DNA of 64,000 nt from Lactiplantibacillus pentosus. Lineage in GTDB: Bacteria > Bacillota > Bacilli > Lactobacillales > Lactobacillaceae. Under the pieces are notes generated by a model. The model ran no database searches, had not been told where the DNA came from, and saw only the letters and a program-made list of their open reading frames with translations. This document shows positions 57,198-64,000 of this stretch, piece by piece; position 1 is the stretch's first letter, and each line of letters begins with the position of its first letter. The stretch lies in the NCBI RefSeq assembly GCF_003641185.1, contig NZ_CP032757.1, positions 2,790,001 through 2,854,000 on the forward strand, written 5' to 3'. The translations under genes were made by a program, and so were the position numbers.

Positions 57198-57269
57198 TTG
57201 CACAACTGAACATACAATCAGCGTGACACCTCTTTGGGGGTGGCGCGTTTTTTGTATGTTCAGTTGTGC
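57198..57269. terminator. Terminator in a long inverted repeat after first Apf gene
   Basis: GCACAACTGAACATACAA and its complement enclose an inner stem (GACACC/GGTGGC type) followed by TTTTTT. The outer 18-base stem is unusually long for a terminator and could form a cruciform. Confidence 0.8.
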
Positions 57270-57560
57270 GTGTCACGCCCTTGCTTGTTCAGTTCGGGAT
57301 AGAAGCGACCTTATTTTTCAAGAATGACGAAGCGTGCTTAAGCTTCCTGTTTCACCGATTTTAGCGACTAACGATTGCAAATCAGCGGCAATGTAAGCGC
57401 TAATCTGTTACACTATATACTAATCACGTTTTCGGTTTACTTTGTCATGGCAATCGTTCAAGTCTGAAAATTAATTATTAAAGGGGTAAATCGCCCTTAA
57501 CGAACCGCTTACATGATGGTACACTTTAAAAGAAGTCTATTCTAAGTTTGGGAGTGAACA
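57270..57560 (+). other. Spacer upstream of second Apf gene
   Basis: It contains TGTTACACTATATACTAATCACG near 57407, similar to the sequence before the first Apf gene (TATACTAATCAC near 56121), so the two genes share promoter features. No other gene is seen. Confidence 0.45.
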
Positions 57561-57566
57561 AAGTCT

Positions 57567-58661
57567 ATGAAAATCAAACACCTCTTATTATCCTCATTAG
57601 CAACAACTGGGGCGATCGCGCTAGGCGCCACTGCTGCCAAAGCGGATACGGTGACTGTCAAAGCCGGTGATACGGTCAGTGAGATTGCTGATACCCACAA
57701 AACCACGGTTGCAGCCGTCCAAAAGTTGAACCACTTGAAGAACGTCAACTTAATTTACGTTGGCGACAAACTCAAAGTGAACAAGCACCAATCCGTCAAA
57801 GTCGTTCGTCCAACGACCACGACTACAACTCAGGCAACCACAACGAACACCACCAGTAACGCAACTTCTGCCTCTGCCGCAAGCTCGACGACCACTGCCA
57901 GTCAGGCTAGTGTCAGTTCAGTAAGCAATGCAGCCAGCCAAAGCAGTACCAGCCAAGTTAGCGCTAGTTCAGTAAGCAATGCAACTAGCCAAAGCAGTAC
58001 CAGCCAAGCCAGTGCTAGTTCTGTAAGCGATGCAACCAGTCAAAGCAGTGCCAGCCAAGCTAGTGCTAGTTCGGTTACCAGCGCAAGTAGCCAAAGCAGT
58101 ACCAGTCAAGCCAGTGCTAGTTCGGTTACCAGCGCAACTAGCCAAAGCAGTACCAGTCAAGCTAGTGCTAGTTCTGTAAGCAATGCAACTAGCCAAAGCA
58201 GTACCAGCCAAGCTAGCGCTAGTTCCGTAAGCAATGCAACTAGCCAAAGTTCAACGACGACGACGCATGCCGTTGCAACCAGTGCGGCTACTAGCCAATC
58301 AGCTACGTCTAGTGCAGCCAGTTCAAGCACAGCTAGTTCTAGTGCGGCTAGTTCCAGCAGCAGTGCCGCAACGACGGCCAGCTCAAGTAGTACCGCTACA
58401 ACCAGCAGTACATCGACCAGTACTTCAACCAGCAGCACGGCGGAAGCCGCAGCGAAAGCTTGGATTGCTGCTCGCGAATCTGGCGGTTCATACACCGCAA
58501 CGAACGGTATTTACTATGGTAAGTATCAATTAGGCAAATCAATGCTGAACGGTGATTACTCCGCTGCTAATCAGGAAGCCACTGCAGATGCTTACGTTGC
58601 CGCCCGTTATGGATCATGGGTTGCTGCCAAAGCATTCTGGCAAGCTAACGGTTGGTACTAA
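57567..58661 (+). CDS. Apf-like LysM surface protein with 17-residue Ser-rich repeats
   Basis: 364 residues, paralogue of the preceding surface protein. Signal peptide ending AAKA, LysM about 28-73 ('VTVKAGDTVSEIADTHKTTVAAVQKLNHLKNVNLIYVGDKLKV'), a linker with about seven copies of a 17-residue unit (SASSVSNATSQSSTSQA), more Ser/Ala/Thr, and an Apf domain ('AKAWIAARESGGSYTATNGIYYGKYQLGKS', ending 'RYGSWVAAKAFWQANGWY'). GGGAGTG precedes the ATG. It probably acts with the first protein on the cell wall. Confidence 0.9.
   Translation: MKIKHLLLSSLATTGAIALGATAAKADTVTVKAGDTVSEIADTHKTTVAAVQKLNHLKNVNLIYVGDKLKVNKHQSVKVVRPTTTTTTQATTTNTTSNATSASAASSTTTASQASVSSVSNAASQSSTSQVSASSVSNATSQSSTSQASASSVSDATSQSSASQASASSVTSASSQSSTSQASASSVTSATSQSSTSQASASSVSNATSQSSTSQASASSVSNATSQSSTTTTHAVATSAATSQSATSSAASSSTASSSAASSSSSAATTASSSSTATTSSTSTSTSTSSTAEAAAKAWIAARESGGSYTATNGIYYGKYQLGKSMLNGDYSAANQEATADAYVAARYGSWVAAKAFWQANGWY
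57912..58252 (+). repeat. 51-nt tandem repeat in second Apf gene
   Basis: About seven 51-base units encode SASSVSNATSQSSTSQA with small changes (VSD, VTSAS, VTSAT). Neighbouring units share synonymous changes, as expected from recent slippage or recombination. Confidence 0.88.
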
Positions 58662-58716
58662 TCCTTATTTGAATTTGAATATTGCCATCATTAACGATGC
58701 GCCAACCGAATCTTAA

Positions 58717-58761
58717 CCGCCACTATTGTCATTCATCTGAATGTCAGTAGTGGCGGTTTTG
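58717..58761 (+). terminator. Terminator after second Apf gene
   Basis: AACCGCCACTA pairs with TAGTGGCGGTT and an inner CATTCA/TGAATG stem; TTT follows. Confidence 0.85.
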
Positions 58762-58920
58762 CTTAGTAGGCTTGCCTGTTCATCATGTTTAAGCGTACTA
58801 GCGAACTTGCTCCTGTTATCCAGGATTCAGTCAAAATTCAATTGCCCTCACCCTTTACCAAATTCTACCCAAAATTCTGTTATACTAGCGCTATCAACTA
58901 TGAAAACGAGGTTTATGCTC

Positions 58921-59427
58921 ATGCAATTAATTCTGACAAACACCACTATTGACCAGCATACCTATTGGCTAGGTTCGACTGATCAGGGCCTCGCATTTGT
59001 CGGTAGTCGTGACGGTTCGCGCGACGAATGGCAGTCGTTTTTCCCAACCGCCGAAGCCGTCTATCGTCCTGATGCCAATCAGTCAGCCGCCCAGGAATTG
59101 GCCGCTTATCTCAGCGGTAACCGGCAACGATTTGATGTTCTGCTCGATCAAAGTACCGGAACAGCCCTTCAGCAAGCTGTCTGGCAAGCACTGACTACGA
59201 TTCCATACGGCCACACGACGACTTACACGCAGCTTGCTAGCATGATTGACCGCCCCACTGCCATCCGGGCCGTCGCATCGGCGGTGGGCCGCAATCCACT
59301 ATTAATTGTCGTTCCTTGCCATCGCGTTTGTCGCAAGGATGGCCAGCTGGGCGGCTATCGTGGTGGCTTGCCAATGAAACGCGCGCTGCTGGAACTTGAG
59401 TCACAGGTTAGTGCTTGCAACAACTAG
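58921..59427 (+). CDS. ogt: Methylated-DNA--protein-cysteine methyltransferase
   Basis: A 168-residue suicide repair enzyme that takes the methyl group from O6-methylguanine. The acceptor motif PCHRV is at 132-136 (Cys133), preceded by 'IPYGHTTTYTQLASMIDRPTAIRAVASAVGRNPLLIVV', the helix-turn-helix. ACGAGG at 58906-58911 fits the ATG at 58921; longer in-frame starts have no ribosome site. TATACT at 58881-58886 is the probable -10. Confidence 0.93.
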   Translation: MQLILTNTTIDQHTYWLGSTDQGLAFVGSRDGSRDEWQSFFPTAEAVYRPDANQSAAQELAAYLSGNRQRFDVLLDQSTGTALQQAVWQALTTIPYGHTTTYTQLASMIDRPTAIRAVASAVGRNPLLIVVPCHRVCRKDGQLGGYRGGLPMKRALLELESQVSACNN

Positions 59428-59475
59428 TTAACTATGACATGATTGAATCAATCTAATGATTTAGGGGGGCAACAC

Positions 59476-60375
59476 ATGTTATCCATCACACATATCCATA
59501 AACGCTTTGGCGATGTTCAAGCGTTAAACGACGTGACGTTCGATGTCCATGACGGGGAAATCGTGGGTCTGATTGGTCAAAACGGGGCTGGAAAATCCAC
59601 CACTTTTCATAGTATTTTGAATTTTCTATCTTTCGAGGGGCAGATCACTTGGAATGGTCAGCCACTGACGGCCGCCGATTATGATCAAATCGGGTACTTG
59701 CCTGAAGAACGTAGTCTGATGTCCAAACTAACCATCACGCAACAAATCGTCTACCTGGCACGACTGAAAAATCAGCCCGCCAAGGTAATCAAGCCTAAGA
59801 TTGCCTCATGGATGGCACGGTTTGCAGTCAAGGGCCAGCCAACGGATAAAATCGATAAGTTGTCAAAGGGGAACCAGCAGAAGGTCCAATTGATTTGTAC
59901 CCTGATCCACGAGCCCAAACTCATTATTTTGGATGAACCGTTCAGTGGTTTGGATCCCGTAAACGCCGATTTACTCAAACAGGCGATTCTGGATGCGAAG
60001 CAACGGGGCGCGGCCATCATCTTTTCGAGCCATGACATGAGCAATGTGGAAGCAATCTGTGACTCCTTAGTCATGTTACGGAATGGGGAAACTGTGCTGA
60101 AAGGGACAATTGACGATGTCCGCGCACAATTCGGACGGACCCGCCTCTTCCTGACGACTGACTGGTCGGCGGACCAACTGGCTGCTCTCCCTGGGGTCAC
60201 TGGCGTTTCTAAACAAGGTGCACGGCGCTACCGACTCGAACTCGCATCCGCCGATGTTGGTCCGAGCCTCTTCGACCAAGTCACGGGTGGCCATTATATT
60301 GAAGAATTCAGTCAACAACCACCGACACTAGATGAAATTTTCCGCACGGAAGCTGGAGGTGGCCAACATGAATAA
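59476..60375 (+). CDS. ABC transporter ATP-binding protein (NatA-like)
   Basis: 299 residues from the ATG at 59476 with AGGGGGGC upstream. Walker A is GQNGAGKS (34-41), the signature LSKGNQQK (129-136), Walker B LIILDEP (149-155) and the switch His in SSHDM. The last 80 residues are the C-terminal extension typical of NatA/YhaQ-type ATPases. It overlaps the permease gene by eight bases. It is an exporter ATPase with unknown substrate, possibly sodium or a toxic compound by family resemblance. Confidence 0.92.
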   Translation: MLSITHIHKRFGDVQALNDVTFDVHDGEIVGLIGQNGAGKSTTFHSILNFLSFEGQITWNGQPLTAADYDQIGYLPEERSLMSKLTITQQIVYLARLKNQPAKVIKPKIASWMARFAVKGQPTDKIDKLSKGNQQKVQLICTLIHEPKLIILDEPFSGLDPVNADLLKQAILDAKQRGAAIIFSSHDMSNVEAICDSLVMLRNGETVLKGTIDDVRAQFGRTRLFLTTDWSADQLAALPGVTGVSKQGARRYRLELASADVGPSLFDQVTGGHYIEEFSQQPPTLDEIFRTEAGGGQHE

Positions 60376-61585
60376 GACATGGATCGTCACCTTCGAAACC
60401 TACTTACGCCAAATCAAATCTTGGAGCTTTATTTCACTGGTCTTTATGCCATTTGTCTTCTTTGGCTTCGTCTTCGCCTTCTCTTACTTTGCAGCTCCAA
60501 GTGCCAGCAAAAGCGACATTGCCGTCATTAGCACCGATAAGGCCCTCCGCACAAGCTTCATCAAAGAGAGCCAGATTGCGACGACTAAAAAATATCAGAC
60601 GTTAGCGAGTGCTAAGGCGGCTACCAAGCGCAACGACATTGCCGGCTACCTCGTGCTCTCAACGGATAAGCAGCAATTACGAGCCAAGTTTACTGGACCG
60701 AATGCAGTCAGCAGTGGCGATAAAGCAAAAATTCAGCAATTTTTAGCCACGATTCAGGGGCAGCGTAACCTGCAACAAGCCAAGCTGACGTCGAGCCAAG
60801 TCAAAGCGCTGGCGGTACAACCCAAGTTCACACAGGAATTACAACGCCACGCCGCATCCGATAAAACGGCAAAAACGGTCTCCTTCTACATCGTGGTCTT
60901 CTTCGTCTACTTAATTTTGACCACCTACTCCGCCATTACGGCCCAAGAAATTGCCGCGGATAAGGGCACCAAAATTATGGAAGTCATCTTCTCAAGTACC
61001 ACGCCACGTAAATACTTTAATGGTAAGATTTATGGTGTTTTGCTCGTCATCGTCACCCAGTTGCTCGTCTATCTAATTGGGGGCTTTGCCGTCATTCAGT
61101 TTGCCCAACACAGCGCGCTGACCGCGGATTTCTGGGAACAGAATACCGACTTGATCAATCAGGTCATCCATAACCTGGTGTCAATCAACCTCCTATTTGC
61201 CTTACTGGCGGTCCTTTTATATACGATTGCTTCCGCCTTCTGTGGTGCCTTGGTGACGCGGGTTGCGGATGCCAGTAAAGCTGCACAGCCGGTTATCTAT
61301 CTCAGTATGTTGGCCTTCTTCATGGCACTCGCTTTTCAGAATACACCGGATAATCTCTTCGTTAAGATTTTCTCGTATATTCCGTTCTTCTCGTCATACT
61401 TCATGCCGTTGCGGCTAATCAACGGGATGGCAACCATGCCTGCCGCAGTGATCTCACTCTTGATTCTGATTGCCACGATTGTCGGTAGTATGCTGTATAT
61501 CGGCCGGATCTATGGCGGTTTAATGCTACAGACCGACGAACTCGGCTTCTGGGGCAATTTAAAACGCGGATTGAGTTTGAAGTAG
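60368..61585 (+). CDS. ABC-2 type permease (NatB-like)
   Basis: 405 residues from the ATG at 60368 with GGAGGTGG upstream. The layout is NatB/YhaP: one N-terminal helix ('SFISLVFMPFVFFGFVFAF'), an external domain of about 150 residues, then five to six helices ending 'LLILIATIVGSMLYIGRIYGGLMLQ'. 'YSAITAQEIAADKGTKIMEVIFSSTTPRKYFNGKIYG' is the family signature. It forms the exporter with the preceding ATPase. Confidence 0.9.
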   Translation: MNKTWIVTFETYLRQIKSWSFISLVFMPFVFFGFVFAFSYFAAPSASKSDIAVISTDKALRTSFIKESQIATTKKYQTLASAKAATKRNDIAGYLVLSTDKQQLRAKFTGPNAVSSGDKAKIQQFLATIQGQRNLQQAKLTSSQVKALAVQPKFTQELQRHAASDKTAKTVSFYIVVFFVYLILTTYSAITAQEIAADKGTKIMEVIFSSTTPRKYFNGKIYGVLLVIVTQLLVYLIGGFAVIQFAQHSALTADFWEQNTDLINQVIHNLVSINLLFALLAVLLYTIASAFCGALVTRVADASKAAQPVIYLSMLAFFMALAFQNTPDNLFVKIFSYIPFFSSYFMPLRLINGMATMPAAVISLLILIATIVGSMLYIGRIYGGLMLQTDELGFWGNLKRGLSLK

Positions 61586-61631
61586 TTGTCATCATTGATA
61601 ACCCGATTATTTTTAACATTAACCTTTGAAT

Positions 61632-61678
61632 ACACGTTTCAGCATGGCAAATCGTCGAGCTGAAACGTGTTTTTTAGT
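61632..61678 (+). terminator. Terminator after NatAB-like operon
   Basis: ACACGTTTCAGC pairs with GCTGAAACGTGT around a loop of about 15 bases and is followed by TTTTTT. Confidence 0.88.
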
Positions 61679-61905
61679 AACCAGATTTGTCTGCGTGCGG
61701 TGACTGTCAAAGCTGCTATTGGCCAATTTCCGCTGCTCACACCGCGTTGCTTGCTCCCATCGGTGCGAAGTAAGAAGTAATGATCCGAATCAAGACACTG
61801 GGCACGGAAAGCGTTGGGTGTAAATAATTCATAGAAAAGACAAACAATTGTCAATTTTTGTTATGGGAATAGGTTCATAATAAAGTTTAACCAAATAATA
61901 ATTAT
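61679..61905. other. Spacer upstream of the last gene
   Basis: No gene is recognised. The final 60 bases are AT-rich and should hold the promoter of the large protein that starts at 61921. Confidence 0.4.
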
Positions 61906-61920
61906 GGAGGTAATTTGTAT

Positions 61921-64000
61921 GGCAGACCAACTTGTTTTAGATACACAACAGTGGCTGAACACGACCTATGGTGACGTCGACGGATTTGGGAGTGTTCCCG
62001 AAAATGGGCTCACCGGTTGGGATACTATTTACGGACTAACACGCGCACTACAACATGAGCTCGGTATTACTGAACTTGTTGATAATTTTGGACCGACAAC
62101 TGCAAGTTTGTTTGATGAAATCGCAGACGATATTGTGCCTGGTTATTCTGGTAACATTGCCTACATTATTCAAGGTGGTTTTTGGTGTAAAGGTATTGAT
62201 CCGGCTGCCTTCGATGGTGAATTCACAAGTGATACTGCTGCGGCTGTCACGACGATGAAAGAATACGCTGGACTAAGCGATACGTCTGGAACTTTGGATT
62301 CTCAATTTATGGCAGCGCTCTTGAACATGAGTGCTTTCACTTTAGTCGCTGATGGTTATGAAAAGATCCGAACCATGCAACAACAATTGAATCATGACTA
62401 CCTCGACTATACTGGTATTCTCCCCTGTGACGGTGTCTATCAACGGGATACCAACACCGCTTTGATTTATGCGTTACAGGCAGAAGAAGGTTTAGATACA
62501 GATACCGCTTCTGGGACTTACGGACCCATGACTCAAGAATTAACGCCCACTGTATCGGAAGGCGACAGTAATAATTTCGTGCGTATTTTGCAGTGGGGAT
62601 TATATGTCAACAATCAGGCGTATACTGGTGATTTTGACGGCAGTTATTCTCTGGACGTGTCAAGCGCGGTTGCTAGCTTTGAAACTGACATGGCATTGTC
62701 GACAACATCAGGAACTTCGGCTGGACTAGATGTATTTATGAGTCTACTTACTTCTGCTGGTAACCCAGACCGTGACGCGGTGGCTTGTGATACCTCACAT
62801 CAAATTAACGCCAGTGAAGCGGCCGCTCTAAGTTCCGCTGGATATGAATACATTGGTCGTTATTTGACTGGTACAGCCGGTACCGGTGATGATGAGGTTG
62901 ATAAAAATTTAACCACCAGCGAAATTAGCCTTTTGACTGATGCGGGTTTAAAAATCTTCCCTATTTATCAAGATGGTGCATCTGATTCTGAAGATTACTT
63001 CACAGAAAGTAAAGGTAGCAGTGACGGGCGAAAAGCTGGATTAGCCGCAATGGAATTAGGTTTTCCAGACGATACAATCATTTACTTTGCTGTTGATGTC
63101 GATATTCAAGATGGAGATATTGCAGGCACAGTGGCTCAATACTTTACTGGTGTTGCGAGTGGTATTAGTGGCTTTGATTTCAAAATTGGTATTTATGCCA
63201 CGCGAAATGTCGCCAACACAATTATTACTGATGGCTTAGCTGAAAAAGCCTTTGTTTCGGACATGTCTACCGGTTTCTCAGGTAATCTTGGCTTTCCAAT
63301 GCCAACTGAATGGGCTTTCGACCAATTCAGTGAAGTTGCCTTTGATGATTTTTATATCGATAAGGTCGCATCAAACAGTACCCGTTCGACGGCTGTTGAT
63401 GACTTCACTGCTGGTGGAGCAGTGGGCGGTGCAAGTGATTTAGAGACTATCAACGGTATTATCCAAGATTTAGGTGATACCAACACCTACTTTAGCTTTG
63501 TGAAATCAGTCGAAATCGAGGGCTTCAGCGAGGAATATACGGTAACTACTCCTGCAGCTGATTTTACTTTGAAGGTCGACTTAGAGGGTAGTATTAGTGA
63601 TGATGATGGTGATGTTTCTGTTTCATATAATGTTAGTGATGGTAACGTATCCTTTTCGGTGAGCGATGCAATTCAAGAATTACTTACTGAAAATGAATCC
63701 GCACTTGGAGCATCTGATATGACAAATGCAATGAATGAAATTGCCGGCGTAATTACCAATGGTGATATATCAAGTGACACTTCTATTGAAGCATCCGGTA
63801 TGATAATTACATTAAAGATTAAATCTACTTTTGAGCATGCTGCTAGCAACGGTAAAACATATTCAATCGAATATGAAATCACACTAGAAGTACAGTTTCA
63901 TGAATTCACTAATCCGCTACCCGTTAATGTAACTCAAACTCAAGCAACAGAATATAACCAACAACTAACAACAATTGTCACTACGGCATCGGAAAATGCC
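61921..64000 (+). CDS. Peptidoglycan-binding/DUF1906-like glycoside hydrolase domain protein, N-terminal part (runs beyond window)
   Basis: At least 693 residues, open to the window edge. TGGAGG precedes the ATG. The first 280 residues hold repeats that look like peptidoglycan-binding units ('MADQLVLDTQQWLNTTYG', 'QQLNHDYLDYTGILPCDGVYQRDTNTALIYALQ', 'ILQWGLYVNNQAYTGDFDGSYSLDVSSAVASFE'). Residues about 285-515 match the DUF1906/Rv2525c glycoside-hydrolase-like barrel: 'VACDTSHQINASEAAALSSAGYEYIGRYLTG', 'IFPIYQDGAS', 'IIYFAVDVDIQDGDI', 'GIYATRNVANTI', 'EWAFDQFSE'. A beta-rich region follows. There is no signal peptide or membrane segment at the start, so export is unexplained. Confidence 0.87.

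Noticed and set aside
61639..61854. 71-residue minus-strand frame after the NatAB-like operon
   Set aside because: Overlaps a terminator, has no ribosome site and no family resemblance.

Overview
The window is a chromosomal piece of a lactic acid bacterium of the Lactiplantibacillus plantarum group (plantarum, pentosus or paraplantarum). This rests on the 16S rRNA variable-region sequence, LPQTxE sortase motifs, KxYKxGKxW signal peptides and Apf-type LysM surface proteins. I cannot separate the species without a database search. Most genes look like ordinary lactobacillus chromosome. I see no prophage, CRISPR array or intact transposase.

Layout: (1) 1-1976: the N-terminal part of a very Ala/Ser/Lys-rich protein on the minus strand, then a flavodoxin. 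(2) 2153-8520: two paralogous sortase-anchored surface proteins (BspA/DUF285 repeats plus Ig-like repeats; one has a PGEPEEPEV stalk), probably one transcript. (3) 9054-11690: a small membrane protein overlapping an AroD-like protein that has lost its catalytic residues, then an APC-family permease. (4) 12017-15415: a MarR regulator, two aldo/keto reductases, and a divergent LysR gene broken by an in-frame TAG. (5) 15659-21186: tRNA-Thr, 5S, 23S and 16S on the minus strand behind three tandem promoters. (6) 21339-23525: an ECF S-component and tyrS with a T-box leader. (7) 23849-27187: secreted proteins, a GH25 lysozyme with a long basic tail behind two WalR-like boxes, and a C39-like protease. 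(8) 27654-51747: transport and metabolism. This includes a YueI-like protein, a DUF554 protein, a dicarboxylate symporter, an HrtBA-like ABC exporter, nucleoside hydrolase plus ECF S-component, a cation antiporter with a terminator hairpin in its leader, aspartase, two MFS transporters, and a YeiH-type exporter with its LysR regulator. (9) 51898-64000: a secreted basic protein, two overlapping TagE-like wall teichoic acid glucosyltransferases, two Apf/LysM surface proteins, Ogt, an ABC-2 exporter, and the start of a large peptidoglycan-binding/DUF1906-like protein without a signal peptide.

The most unusual content is a family of four diverged, roughly 0.83-1.07 kb non-coding elements at 28293-29246, 34701-35763, 43304-44370 and 48255-49088. 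They share a terminal inverted repeat (consensus YGCRTTGTGCTAGTTA) and several long-range stems whose two strands change together between copies. At least one copy (43304-44370) is flanked by a 9-bp direct repeat (TGTCCTCTA). They look like non-autonomous mobile elements under selection for a folded RNA or single-stranded DNA shape, and I do not recognise the family.
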